A stretch of 64,000 bases of DNA from Bradyrhizobium sp. Tv2a-2 (GCF_000472425.1 NZ_AXAI01000004.1:248001-312000), one strand, 5' to 3'; positions 35,404-43,853 are shown, numbered from the stretch's first letter. The notes: generated from the sequence alone by a model not told the origin. Made by a program: numbers and translations.

Positions 35404-35979
35404 CTAGCTAATTGACGCTTTCAGCAGTTTCTTTGCCGCGACAGCGGCGGCGAGTGCGTAGCGCCGATCACCATGCACCAGCATCAGTGAGATCGCGCCT
35501 TCGGATAACAACCAGATTTCGCGGGCCCGTTCGAGCGGCAGAGCGACGCCTGCGCGCTCCAAGACGTCAGCAAAATGCGCCTCCAACATCGCCTTGTGGC
35601 GGCGGGCGATTCGGCGCGCGGGATGTCCCGGGAGATCGGCAAGCTCAACGACGAGACGCGTAAAACCGGATCCCGCCCAGCGCGGCGTATCGGCCCACGC
35701 CACAAGATCGTGAAACAATCCCTCGATAATCCCAAGTGGGGATCCGGACAACTGGTCGCCAAAGGTTTTGAACGCAGCCAAGGCCAATTGGTGCTGGGCT
35801 TCCAGGACCGAGGCCAGCAACGTGTCCTTGCTCTCAAAGTGGTAGTACAGTGTACGCTTCGTCACTCTGGACGCGGCAGCAATCGAATCCATGCTCACGC
35901 GTGTATATCCCTTCCGCCGAAACTGACGGTAAGCGTTTTCCAGGATCCGCTCTCGTGTCTGCTGGCCTGATCGCGGCAT
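35404..35979 (-). CDS. TetR-family transcriptional regulator
   Basis: 191 residues. The N-terminal helix-turn-helix domain reads QTRERILENAYRQFRRKGYTRVSMDSIAAASRVTKRTLYYHFESKDTLLASVL, the classic TetR pattern. The C-terminal ligand-binding half (AAFKTFGDQLSGSPLGIIEGLFHDLVAWAD onward) is variable. The ATG at 35977-35979 with AAGGTGG upstream is preferred over longer frames. It is divergent from an enolase-superfamily gene with a near-perfect palindrome between, and upstream of the desulfhydrase-like gene. Confidence 0.9.
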   Translation of the reverse strand: MPRSGQQTRERILENAYRQFRRKGYTRVSMDSIAAASRVTKRTLYYHFESKDTLLASVLEAQHQLALAAFKTFGDQLSGSPLGIIEGLFHDLVAWADTPRWAGSGFTRLVVELADLPGHPARRIARRHKAMLEAHFADVLERAGVALPLERAREIWLLSEGAISLMLVHGDRRYALAAAVAAKKLLKASIS

Positions 35980-35991
35980 GACCACCTTCGT

Positions 35992-36017
35992 TTGTATACT
36001 ACACAGTGAGTTTACAA
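35992..36017. promoter_or_regulatory. Probable TetR operator
   Basis: TTGTATACT-acacagtg-AGTTTACAA: the two 9-bp arms match as inverted copies at 8 of 9 positions with an 8-bp spacer. It lies 13 bp from the TetR start and 82 bp from the start of the divergent enolase-superfamily gene, well placed for autorepression and control of both transcripts. Confidence 0.65.
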
Positions 36018-36098
36018 CGATTCCAACCTCGCCTGAAATGGGAATTAGGCTCACTTGCATTGGTTCCGGCAAAACTCCGATAGCGAACGGAGCACAGC

Positions 36099-37199
36099 GT
36101 GACCTTAGAGAAGCTAACCCTTCGATCGGTCGAGGTGCGCGCAGTGTTGGTGCCGTTGCGCCGCAAGATCGTATCCAAGGTCGGTTGCTTCGACCAATGG
36201 CCGATGATCCTAATCGACCTGCACACCGAACAGGGCATCACAGGTCACAGCTATCTTGAGCCGTATCTGCGACAGTCTCTGCGCTATTTGGTCCCGGCAA
36301 TTCGCGATTTAGCGACCGCGCGACTGAACAAATGTGTCGCGCCGATCGACGGCTTCCGGATCGATCACCAATCCCTCAGCCTCGTTGGCTATGAAGGCAT
36401 GTCCCTGATCGCGGTCTCCGGTCTCGATATGGCCGCGTGGGACGCGCTGGCGAAGGCCGCCAATTTACCGCTCGCTGCATTGCTTGGCGGGACGATCGGC
36501 TCCGTGCCCGCCTACAATAGCAACGGTCTTTGGCTCGCGGACGTCGACACACTCGCCGATGAAGCCGAAGCATTGGTCGCGGAAGGAGGATTTAAGGGAT
36601 TGAAGATACGTCTGGGCCGCGAGCGCCTGGCTGACGACCTCGCCGCGATCGATAAGGTGCGCAAGCGCGTGGGTGCCGAGATCAAGCTAATGGTGGACTT
36701 CAATCAAGGCCTTACGCTGGGACAGGCGTTACATCGCTGTCACGCGCTCGACGACCAGGGCATCTATTGGTTCGAGGAGCCGATTACGTACAACAACCTT
36801 GCGGGTTACGCTCAGTTGTCGCGCGAACTAAGAACACCCGTGCAACTCGGCGAAAACTTCTACGGACCGCGCGCGGTCTCGCAAGCCATCGCGGCGGGTG
36901 CCGGCGACCTTGTCATGCCAGACCTCATGCGGATTGGTGGAGTCACCGGCTGGCTACGTGCCGCTGCGATTGCAGGCGCCGCCGGGATAGAGATATCTAC
37001 TCATCTGTATCCTGAGTTTGCTGCGCATCTAATGCGTGTGACAGAAACTGGGCACTGGCTGGAATGGCAGGATTGGGCTGATCCTATCTTGCAGGAGCCG
37101 TTTAGCCTCGATTCCGGCACGCTTCAAATTCCGAATCGACCGGGTGCTGGCATCGAATGGAATGAAGATGCCGTGAAGCGCTTCCAGTACCAGGCCTAA
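36099..37199 (+). CDS. Mandelate racemase/muconate-lactonizing enzyme family protein
   Basis: 366 residues of the enolase superfamily. The N-terminal capping domain contains WPMILIDLHTEQGITGHSYLEPYL. The barrel shows SGLDMAAWDALAKAANLPLAALLGG, GFKGLKIRLGRERLADDLAAI (KxR position), LMVDFNQGL, IYWFEEPI and PVQLGENFYG (three metal-ligand strands D/E/E) and STHLYPEFAAHL with the conserved His. These are proton-abstraction enzymes acting on sugar acids or aromatic acids. The start is a GTG with GGAG eight bases upstream. It is divergent from the TetR gene, and the next gene, convergent and opposite, is DUF4331. Confidence 0.88.
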   Translation: MTLEKLTLRSVEVRAVLVPLRRKIVSKVGCFDQWPMILIDLHTEQGITGHSYLEPYLRQSLRYLVPAIRDLATARLNKCVAPIDGFRIDHQSLSLVGYEGMSLIAVSGLDMAAWDALAKAANLPLAALLGGTIGSVPAYNSNGLWLADVDTLADEAEALVAEGGFKGLKIRLGRERLADDLAAIDKVRKRVGAEIKLMVDFNQGLTLGQALHRCHALDDQGIYWFEEPITYNNLAGYAQLSRELRTPVQLGENFYGPRAVSQAIAAGAGDLVMPDLMRIGGVTGWLRAAAIAGAAGIEISTHLYPEFAAHLMRVTETGHWLEWQDWADPILQEPFSLDSGTLQIPNRPGAGIEWNEDAVKRFQYQA

Positions 37200-37234
37200 C
37201 CACATCTTCGCATCCGCAGGCGACGTCAGCTCGG

Positions 37235-37410
37235 GGTCGATTCTGTTGAAAAAGTCGGAGATACTGCCAATGCTGAAGGCTTGCTCGCTTCTGATTTCTC
37301 TTGAGATTGCGTTCTGATGTGGTCCACCGTGCGCGACGGCATAAAGCGCACCTGCGGCTCTTAAAAAATTTGGCCCGGCGGTGGCGAGGACTTTTTCAAC
37401 ACAACCGGCC
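37235..37410. mobile_element. 176-bp element with 22-bp inverted ends (MITE or IS remnant)
   Basis: The left end GGTCGATTCTGTTGAAAAAGTC (37235-37256) and the right end at 37389-37410 are inverted copies matching at 19 of 22 positions; both share the run TGTTGAAAAAGTC. The interior has no transposase gene. Sequences with GTTGAAAAAGTC ends are, as I recall, insertion-sequence ends in Bradyrhizobium. It lies 35 bp after the enolase-superfamily gene. It may be a deletion derivative mobilised in trans, or a fossil. Confidence 0.65.
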
Positions 37411-37645
37411 AACAGCCGACATCCGCAGGAAATTGGAGCGGTCGCCCGGTCGGTTCGACGGCGTGTCGCGCCGCACCTCAGAGGTGATACCGACAACGTC
37501 ATTCGCGATTTTCAGCCCACGGAGCCGCATCGACGCTACACCTTCTGCGCCACGGCGTAGATCACGTTTGTCTCGACGGATATCGTGCCGCTGTCCCGCA
37601 GCGCCTTCAGGTTCGTGCGTGCATGGCAGCTGAGACCGGCTCAGG
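37411..37645. other. Region with a possible minus-strand gene tail
   Basis: On the minus strand, a frame ending in a TAG at 37543-37545 reads NLKALRDSGTISVETNVIYAVAQKV, which has a coding look but no start or family. It ends close to the repeat element and may be the decayed tail of a gene cut by rearrangement. No complete gene is supported. Confidence 0.35.
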
Positions 37646-38668
37646 TCACATCGGCACAACGTACGGGAAGTTCTTCCCTCGTTGGCCTTCGGCGATGGAG
37701 GGTTTTAGCCCCGAGTTCACGCCCGTGCCGGCGACAAGAGACAGCATTACTTCAGGAGCGTTGTCCGCCAGCGTGCGACCGTTGCGTGCGGCGAAGCCAA
37801 ATGTCGCCGGCGTTCCTACGACGTAGGGCAGAATATCGGGGAATAACTGACGGACCACAGTAAGGCCGTAGCCTTTCGGATCGTCGGAGGTCCCGCTGGC
37901 TGCGACAACGGCAGCAACATGCTCCGCGATATGCTTGCCTTCCGCCTCAAAATCTTTGGACGGGTGTCTCGTGTTGGCGGAATTTGTAAAGTGAGTGTCA
38001 TCAGGCCAGAAGATCGGCCACATCATGGGATAGCCGCCCCGGTTGATCTGCCTCCAGCCGCCCGCGTCTGTGGCCAGTTTCGTGGCGCACCAAACACCGA
38101 TGCGCGTTCCAGGCTTTAGTTGAGGATGCTGGTGAGAGACCTCAAGCACGATCGACTCAACTTTAGTGCCGGCGAAGCTGTTCTTCGCGTTTTCGGGCTG
38201 CCAATCCGAGAGGTCTATCGCGGTCCCGCTATTCACCGGTCCGTTGACCTTCGCAAGCAGCGACAGATCGATGTAGAACGGGTCCGCGATACGTCCAGCC
38301 CATAGCCGAACGCCACCCGCGCTCGCCGCTTCGCCAGTCCGGCCTTCCAGTACCAGTTCGCCAGCCGGAGAGTCCTCGCGAGCCTCCTTGCCTGTGAGAG
38401 CGTGCAATTTCATCACCTGTCGGCCCTGAGCATCGGCCTGTTCGAACGACACCCGATAGGTCAAGGTTTCGAATTCAGCCCCATCGAAGTGGACCTTGAA
38501 CTCATAGCGTGCCTCGTGATGAAAGCCGGGCTGTACGTGTACGCCCGTGATGTTCGAGTTGACATCCATGATGAACACCGTGCTGTCATTGCCTGAAAAC
38601 ACGTACATGTCGTCGATAAAGAGCTGGCCGTTCTGCGCGGCAAGAGGCGTATCGAGATGATGAGACAT
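37646..38668 (-). CDS. DUF4331 domain protein
   Basis: 340 residues. The start MSHHLDTPLAAQNGQLFIDDMYVFSGNDSTVFIMDVNSNITG is the DUF4331 signature, and HHEARYEFKVHFDGAEFETLTYRV, WAGRIADPFYIDLSLLAKV, VESIVLEVSHQ and WCATKL continue it. The ATG at 38666-38668 has GGGAG six bases upstream; the 34-codon extension is not used. There is no signal peptide, although many relatives are secreted. Function is unknown. Confidence 0.85.
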   Translation of the reverse strand: MSHHLDTPLAAQNGQLFIDDMYVFSGNDSTVFIMDVNSNITGVHVQPGFHHEARYEFKVHFDGAEFETLTYRVSFEQADAQGRQVMKLHALTGKEAREDSPAGELVLEGRTGEAASAGGVRLWAGRIADPFYIDLSLLAKVNGPVNSGTAIDLSDWQPENAKNSFAGTKVESIVLEVSHQHPQLKPGTRIGVWCATKLATDAGGWRQINRGGYPMMWPIFWPDDTHFTNSANTRHPSKDFEAEGKHIAEHVAAVVAASGTSDDPKGYGLTVVRQLFPDILPYVVGTPATFGFAARNGRTLADNAPEVMLSLVAGTGVNSGLKPSIAEGQRGKNFPYVVPM

Positions 38669-39170
38669 GGGAAACTCCCTTCCGGCAATGCGGCGGTTAT
38701 CGGCGTGCTGTGAAGACAGACCCTGGTGCAACATGGAGAGATCAGCTTTTATAGCATAGCGCGGTGTCACATTCTTCGGAATTTGCCGGCGGTAGCGTCG
38801 TCTGCTTCGGCTAAAACTATTACGATGACGCTGTGGCTCCCTGGGACGCTGCTTTGGTCAGGCCGCCGCCTAAACGAGCAGCTGACCGCTTCCGGCACAA
38901 GTCGACAATCCAAGAGCCGCGTTGGGCTCTGCAAAAGAACCCATTCCGCACGTGATCAGTGCAAGTGACGCACTTCATCGTGGCCCTCATTCCCGCATTT
39001 TACGGTGCCACACTTCTATATTGACATAAGACGTGCCCGCTTCCGCTTCGGTCTATCGCAACCACAGCGGTATTTGGCTGTCGGTTGACGAGTGAACGCC
39101 CCAATACACCGATTGCAATGACGCTTGCCGCCGCTTAGCCTTGTCGAGAAAACAGCCGGGGAGGATCGAC
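38669..39170. other. 502-bp region without a supported gene
   Basis: A divergent gap between DUF4331 and the dioxygenase gene. The bases just before 39171 carry GGGGAGG, a strong ribosome binding site, and the rest probably holds the two promoters. No recognisable frame or clear palindrome was seen. Confidence 0.5.
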
Positions 39171-40148
39171 ATGGAAATCCAGGCCTTCGGTTATCTCGGC
39201 GTCGGCGCGACGAACCTCGATGATTGGGCCGCGTTCGCCACATCAAACGTTGGCATGCAGGCCGTGGACCGCGCCAGTTCGATGCGTGCCTTCCGTATGG
39301 ACGACCGCAAACAGCGCCTGTTCATCGACCGAGCGATTGAGCAGGGCGCTCAAGTCTTCGGCTGGGAAGTCGCCAATGCAGCGGCTCTTGACTCGCTCGC
39401 TGCCCGCCTCGAGGCCGCCAGCGTCGCCGTGAAGCGCGAACCCGCAGCGCTGGCCGACCAGCGCCGTGTGACCGACCTGATTTCCTTTGCCGATCCCGCC
39501 GGCAATCGTTTGGAAGCCTTCCACGGCGCCCAGGTAGCTGACACTGCCTTTAAGCCTGGTCGCGACGTCTCCGGTTTCCGTACCGGCCCACAAGGCATGG
39601 GGCACACTCTTCTGACATTCCCCGACATCGATGCCGCCCTCGCCTTCTACAAGGACCTGCTGGGGTTTCGCATCAGCGACTTCATGGTTGCCCCGGTGAA
39701 GGCCTACTTCATGCATGTCAACGCACGCCACCACAGCGTGGCTCTCGTGGCCGCGCCGGTGCGCAGCATGCATCACCTCATGGTCGAGTACTATCAGCTC
39801 GACGATGTCGGCCAGGGCTACGATCTATTGCAGAGCACCCCGGAGCAAGTCGTCGCCACACTCGGCCGCCACCCCAATGACCTCATAACGTCGTATTACA
39901 TGCGCACTCCGTCGGATATCTACGTGGAATGCGGCTGGGGCGGCAGGGAGGTCGACGACGTGACGGCGCCCGTGGAGATGACCAACCTCGGCAGCTTCTG
40001 GGGTCACAAGGGCCTGTTCGAGGACCTTGGCGCGCCTGCCCCACCTGCCGAGACGCGCCGAGCCCCTGTTCAGGTGATGGAAGGCAACTACGAACGCATG
40101 GCTGGCACCTGTCCGTGGTGGGATGCGATGCGCGCCAAGTCCCGCTAA
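39171..40148 (+). CDS. Type I extradiol ring-cleavage dioxygenase
   Basis: 325 residues, two vicinal-oxygen-chelate halves as in 2,3-dihydroxybiphenyl dioxygenase (BphC). The N-terminal half (IQAFGYLGVGATNLDDWAAFATSNVGM) has lost its metal site as is normal. The C-terminal half keeps candidate iron ligands His145 (GMGHTLLTF), His202 (SMHHLMVEY) and Glu253 (DIYVECGWGG), with His188 and Tyr243 also placed as in BphC. It probably opens a catechol-type ring beside a hydroxyl. The ATG at 39171 is six bases after GGGGAGG; an open 10-codon extension is not used. No other ring-degradation gene lies beside it. Confidence 0.9.
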   Translation: MEIQAFGYLGVGATNLDDWAAFATSNVGMQAVDRASSMRAFRMDDRKQRLFIDRAIEQGAQVFGWEVANAAALDSLAARLEAASVAVKREPAALADQRRVTDLISFADPAGNRLEAFHGAQVADTAFKPGRDVSGFRTGPQGMGHTLLTFPDIDAALAFYKDLLGFRISDFMVAPVKAYFMHVNARHHSVALVAAPVRSMHHLMVEYYQLDDVGQGYDLLQSTPEQVVATLGRHPNDLITSYYMRTPSDIYVECGWGGREVDDVTAPVEMTNLGSFWGHKGLFEDLGAPAPPAETRRAPVQVMEGNYERMAGTCPWWDAMRAKSR

Positions 40149-40465
40149 CGCCGTGTCCGGCGCTGAAAGCATTGCTGGACCTCGACGTCTCAGTCAGGTC
40201 ACAAACGGAAATGGCACGCGTGAGCATAAGGCGTCGGCTGCACGCCGAACAGCCGACCTAAGAGGTGACGCGTCGGAAGGTCCGCGTCGGGCCGATGGGA
40301 GAATTGAGCAGGCCTATCGTCGCCAGCATCATGGGATCGGTGCCGGTCGCCACTAGAGGTCATCGAAGCAGAGGTAGATTGCGATGGCCGCCAAGCACCG
40401 AGCTATGTCGGTCCGGAAAATCGGCGAATGACGGATCGGTCGTCGGTCGCTCGAGGCTGGCCCCA

Positions 40466-40561
40466 TTCGATCACCTCGTCGGTGCGGTCGAGCAGCGAAG
40501 GCGGCACGGCGTGGCCGAGCGCCTTCACGGTCTTGAGGTTGATCACCAACCCGTCTGCGCC
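40466..40561 (-). pseudogene. Fragment of a substrate-binding-protein gene (3' end)
   Basis: The minus strand reads DGLVINLKTVKALGHAVPPSLLDRTDEVIE, closely matching the end of the ABC_sub_bind protein at 33150-34121 ([28 protein letters not shown]). After the final Glu the stop is replaced by Trp and the frame reads on. Upstream it is cut off just past the end of the next gene. It is a decayed relic, not a functional gene. Confidence 0.75.
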
Positions 40562-40585
40562 GATTGCTAAACGACCAACTCCCCC

Positions 40586-40969
40586 CTACTGGACCAGCTT
40601 GGTGCGAAGACGTCCGTACTCGACGTCAGTGATTGATCCGGACTTCTTTAGCTGATCAAGCTTGGTAATTTCGTCTGCGACACTAAAGCCAACAACGCGT
40701 CGCAACTCGTCGCGAGCCTGTTGAGCCTGCTGAGCGTTACGCTCGGCCATGCCTCTTCCTTGGGTGATCAGGTAGGCAAGGATGCCGAAATAGGAGGTTA
40801 GAACCAGCGCCAGCACCCATAGCGCTTTACCCCAACCGGAGATGTCGTGACGCCTGAACAGGTCGCCGTAGATTACGACGAGAAGCCAGAACCATACGAC
40901 GAACGCGAATATCGCAATCATATCCATCAGGAAATTTCGATAGGTGAAGCCTTCTTGAAAGAAGAACAT
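40586..40969 (-). CDS. Membrane protein with phospholipase D N-terminal-like helices and a SHOCT tail
   Basis: 127 residues. Two membrane helices (FLMDMIAIFAFVVWFWLLVVIYGDLF and WGKALWVLALVLTSYFGILAYLI) form a PLDc_N-type region, with the RRHDISGWGKALWVL pattern between. The C-terminal AQQARDELRRVVGFSVADEITKLDQLKKSGSITDVEYGRLRTKLV is a SHOCT motif. GGAGG lies six bases before the ATG at 40967-40969. Such proteins are common and of unknown function. Confidence 0.8.
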   Translation of the reverse strand: MFFFQEGFTYRNFLMDMIAIFAFVVWFWLLVVIYGDLFRRHDISGWGKALWVLALVLTSYFGILAYLITQGRGMAERNAQQAQQARDELRRVVGFSVADEITKLDQLKKSGSITDVEYGRLRTKLVQ

Positions 40970-41285
40970 TGCGATCCTCCCTTGTGTAGCTGCGGCTCCG
41001 CCCCACTCGCTACGCTTCCGCGATTTAGTTGCCGCCTGACAACTCTATTACTTCGGCAGCGCGCCGCCAATACGCTCAAGCGAGCTAATCTACCGACGGG
41101 CCGCGCAGCCGGTCAAACTAGGGCGGGGAAACAATCGGGCGACAGGTGACAGTCCATGACGTCCGAGTTTGAGTCAAATAGCGAAGAACTCAACGTGAGC
41201 AAATCTAGTCCGCCATGTCCCACTGAGCAGACCTCAATGAAACGCGCCGCCACTTCGCTGATGTGCCGACATGCGACATCGACGG

Positions 41286-41330
41286 TTATTCGATCAGTTC
41301 GTCCGCGCGGGACAGGCGCGAAGGTGGAGG
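41286..41330 (-). pseudogene. Very short relic of a substrate-binding-protein gene end
   Basis: The minus strand reads PPPSRLSRADELIE followed by TAA, matching the end of ABC_sub_bind proteins (PPSLLARADELIE type) at most positions. Upstream the similarity stops. Just to the right is a GGTGGAGG/CCTCCACC hairpin at 41323-41348. The match is short and could be chance, but a second fragment of the same end lies 0.7 kb away. Confidence 0.4.
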
Positions 41331-41372
41331 ACCGTCCGGCCCTCCACCCTGGTCGATCTGAGGCGGCCCTTA

Positions 41373-41564
41373 TTATTTCTTTGGCAGCAATGCCAAGGCC
41401 ATCCACGGAATGGGAAAGAGCGGAAACAGTAAGGCGCCCACGAGGAACCAAGCGCGTTCAGAGCGCCCCCTCTTTGCCGCGTATTTCGCGGTCAGGCGTC
41501 CAGACCACAATGCTACTGCGAGAACGACGGCAAGCATGACAAAGATGATCAAAGAGGAGGACAC
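41373..41564 (-). CDS. Small membrane protein
   Basis: 63 residues: a long N-terminal helix (SLIIFVMLAVVLAVALWSG), a basic loop (RLTAKYAAKRGRSERAW) and a second helix (FLVGALLFPLFPIPWMALALLP). The start is a GTG with AGGAG seven bases upstream, supporting translation. No family name is recognised. Confidence 0.6.
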   Translation of the reverse strand: MSSSLIIFVMLAVVLAVALWSGRLTAKYAAKRGRSERAWFLVGALLFPLFPIPWMALALLPKK

Positions 41565-41813
41565 GCGGCAGCTCCTATTGATGACCTCCGCTGACTATAG
41601 ACGGTTTTAGACACTCCCAAGATCAACTTATGGTACGGTGGCAGATGTAACACAAGTCTCGCTGAGCAATGGCGAATTTGCCTTGTTGGTAGCTTTCGTA
41701 GATCAGTTAGCTGCGACCGTGCAAATCGTCCGTACGCGGCTCGTTGGGTGATCCACGGCGCTGCAAAACCCATCGCTCACAGTCTTCGGCGATGTTGCCA
41801 TTCTCCGTCGCCG

Positions 41814-41987
41814 ATGGGCGCGTCGCTACCGGAACTGTCCGACGAGGCGGACGAGACCGCGCGGAAAGGACTCATAGAACTGGGTAAATTTTTTAAGGAG
41901 AACGCCTCGGCCCTCGGTGAGGCCTGCGCCAGACTGGAAGCTTCCCTCAAGAGCGAGATCGATAAACTGCAACGCGACCTTAATTGA
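41814..41987 (+). CDS. Possible small helical protein
   Basis: 57 residues, strongly helical and charged: LSDEADETARKGLIELGKFFKENASALGEACARLEASLKSEIDKLQRDLN, with a heptad-like pattern at the end. The frame is open further upstream. No Shine-Dalgarno sequence stands before the ATG at 41814, so the start and the gene itself are uncertain. Confidence 0.35.
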   Translation: MGASLPELSDEADETARKGLIELGKFFKENASALGEACARLEASLKSEIDKLQRDLN

Positions 41988-42081
41988 TTGCCTCAAGTTG
42001 CCACCAGCAAATCATTGAAATCCTGCCCGGCCGGCGCGAATGCCATCCGGATGGTGCGCCATTGCGTGCGTTCGGTAAGCT

Positions 42082-42330
42082 TTAGTAGGCGCGCCGATGC
42101 CGCCAATATTCCGAGGGCACTTGCGCGCTCGAAAAATATGGATTGATGAAGCACTGTGCCGTACGGCCCGATGCCGACGCGTTGCACTGAGGCAACGACG
42201 TGTAGCTGCAATCGTAAGAATGAGCCCACCGCAAGCAATACGGAAAAGTCCCACCGTATGTCTGAGCCCGCATCGGTGGTGCTGTTAAAATCGCCGCGCT
42301 GGTCAAAATCGCCAAGGCCAGAATACGCAT
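42082..42330 (-). CDS. DUF3551 small secreted protein
   Basis: 82 residues. A signal peptide (RILALAILTSAAILTAPPMRAQ) is followed by YGGTFPYCLRWAHSYDCSYTSLPQCNASASGRTAQCFINPYF, the DUF3551 pattern with four cysteines, and a basic end. GGAGG lies five bases before the ATG at 42328-42330. DUF3551 proteins are abundant in Bradyrhizobium and of unknown function. Confidence 0.85.
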   Translation of the reverse strand: MRILALAILTSAAILTAPPMRAQTYGGTFPYCLRWAHSYDCSYTSLPQCNASASGRTAQCFINPYFSSAQVPSEYWRHRRAY

Positions 42331-42548
42331 CAGAACCTCCATGTCATGGGATGGATCGATTGGTACCCAAAGCTCCCTGAACAGGCGCGTTATCCCGCGC
42401 GTCGTCGACCGGCGACATGATCGCATCGATCAGGATCAAGCGCGGGTTTTTAGTTCAGCACTGTTGCCGCCGCGCCATTCTCACGATGTCGCGTCGCTGT
42501 CATACTTCAATTTAGCCGGTCGGCATCGACCAGTGCACTGACAGGTTA

Positions 42549-42586
42549 GGCCCGGCACACCTTCGGCGGGGAAAGTGCGCCGGGCC
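42549..42586. other. Strong RNA-like hairpin in an intergenic region
   Basis: GGCCCGGCACAC (42549-42560) pairs with GTGCGCCGGGCC (42575-42586) at 11 of 12 positions around a 14-base loop. It lies in the 334-bp gap 42331-42664, which otherwise shows no gene. No T-run follows on either strand, so it is not a clear terminator; it may be part of a small RNA or an attenuator. Confidence 0.4.
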
Positions 42587-42640
42587 GCCGATGTTCATAA
42601 CATGTGGACCACGCTGTGAACGGCCGGTGCAAAACCGCGC

Positions 42641-42664
42641 GAGCGGGGCTTCGGTCCCGCGCTC
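42641..42664 (-). terminator. Possible terminator after the 72-residue gene
   Basis: GCGGGG and CCCGC pair around a CTTCGGT loop, with GAG and CTC outside. It lies directly after the stop codon of the minus-strand gene at 42665. The T-run after the hairpin is weak, so only a modest case. Confidence 0.35.
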
Positions 42665-42883
42665 TTATTTTGTACGGGGATATTGGTTTGCCAGTTCCTG
42701 GCTCACGAAGCCGTCGGCGTCGAGCCACTGGCGCGGGCAAAAGGCTTGCGACATCGGATCAAGCTTCCTGCCGCTTTTGTGAATCGCTTCGCGCGTGCCC
42801 GTTCGATCGGTGTAGATGTGCTCGCCTGTGAGAGGCTCAACGCGAACCTCATGAAAGACTTCGGTATCGTTCTCGACGGTCAT
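42665..42883 (-). CDS. Hypothetical protein
   Basis: 72 residues, no signal or membrane segment: TVENDTEVFHEVRVEPLTGEHIYTDRTGTREAIHKSGRKLDPMSQAFCPRQWLDADGFVSQELANQYP. AGGAG lies four bases before the ATG at 42881-42883. The charged, Thr/Glu-rich start suggests a small soluble protein; no family is recognised. It sits just past the 3' end of the tRNA-Pro gene. Confidence 0.55.
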   Translation of the reverse strand: MTVENDTEVFHEVRVEPLTGEHIYTDRTGTREAIHKSGRKLDPMSQAFCPRQWLDADGFVSQELANQYPRTK

Positions 42884-42986
42884 GGGGCTCCTGCGGCCTG
42901 CGACAAATTGTCTTCCCATGATCTTCCCAATTAAAATTTCTGGGAAGTTTGAGCCTCCGGATTTAGCTCCAAGTCTTTGTTTTTAT

Positions 42987-43064
42987 TGGTCGGAGCGAGA
43001 GGATTTGAACCTCCGACCCCTAGTCTCCCAGACTAGTGCGCTAACCGGGCTGCGCCACGCTCCG
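42987..43064 (-). tRNA. tRNA-Pro (anticodon GGG)
   Basis: The minus strand folds as a full cloverleaf: acceptor CGGAGCG pairs with CGCTCCG, D arm with GCGCAGCCCGGTTAGCGC, anticodon arm ACTAGT-CTGGGAG-ACTAGG with anticodon GGG, and T arm GGAGGTTCAAATCCTC. The discriminator A and an encoded CCA are present. A CTTCCCA...TGGGAAG inverted repeat follows at 42923-42947. The 3' end faces the accessory region to the left, the side where integrating elements usually lie. Confidence 0.96.
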
Positions 43065-43150
43065 ATGCCGTTCCCATAGCTGCGATCCCGTCCCGGCGCA
43101 AGGCTTGGGACATCACTGTCAGCCCTCGGCTCAGGGCCTGCCGCCGCGCC

Positions 43151-43732
43151 TCAACCGTCCTTCATGGCCCGGTCGAGCAGCTGGCGGCAGTCGATGAGGT
43201 CTTTCAGCACGCCCTCGAGCCGCTCGCGGTCGAGCTCGCCGCCGCCATCCGCCCCTGCGCCCCGCGCGGACGGGCCGTTGCCGCGGAAGGTCGCCAGGAT
43301 GTCCTCCTCGGTCTCGACAAAGCGGAAATCGATCCCGTCCTCGTCAGAGCCCTCATACTCCTCCTCCGCCGGCTCGACCGGTGAGCCGGGCTCGCTGAGG
43401 TCGTCTTCCATCAGGCTCTGGCCGATCGCCTCCTCGATTGCGCCGAAGGACACGGCGGCGGAATTGTCGGCAAGGTTCTGCACGGATTTGATGCCGTGCT
43501 CTTTGAGGATGCGCTGCACCCCGCGGATGGTGTAGCCCTCGCCATAGAGCAGGCGGCGGATGCCCTTGAGCAGGTCGACGTCATCGGGGCGGTAGTAGCG
43601 GCGGCCGCCGCTGCGCTTCATCGGCTTGATCTGGCTGAAGCGGGTTTCCCAGAAGCGCAGCACATGCTGGGGAATGTCGAGATCCTGTGCGACCTCGCTG
43701 ATCGTTCGGAATGCGTCCGGCGCCTTGTCCAA
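43151..43732 (-). CDS. MerR-family transcriptional regulator
   Basis: 193 residues. The N-terminal winged helix [69 protein letters not shown] is the MerR DNA-binding domain. An acidic linker and a C-terminal helical region ([25 protein letters not shown]) follow. No cysteines typical of metal sensors are visible. The start is a TTG with AAGGGA upstream. Next to ihfA this is a conserved alphaproteobacterial arrangement. Confidence 0.88.
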   Translation of the reverse strand: MDKAPDAFRTISEVAQDLDIPQHVLRFWETRFSQIKPMKRSGGRRYYRPDDVDLLKGIRRLLYGEGYTIRGVQRILKEHGIKSVQNLADNSAAVSFGAIEEAIGQSLMEDDLSEPGSPVEPAEEEYEGSDEDGIDFRFVETEEDILATFRGNGPSARGAGADGGGELDRERLEGVLKDLIDCRQLLDRAMKDG

Positions 43733-43853
43733 AGGCTCGCTTCCCTTCGAGGCTTGTGAATGGGCCTACGGCATGATCCGGAACACCGACGAGCGGCTCT
43801 CCTGGAGGATCACACCCGATCGAAACCTAACGCACGACGAATCGCGCGCCAGT

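Noticed and set aside
30594..42986. Direct repeat of the tRNA-Pro 3' end marking an attachment site
   Set aside because: No second copy of the GGAGCGAGAGGATTTGAAC segment was seen in the region, so the island boundary stays unproven.
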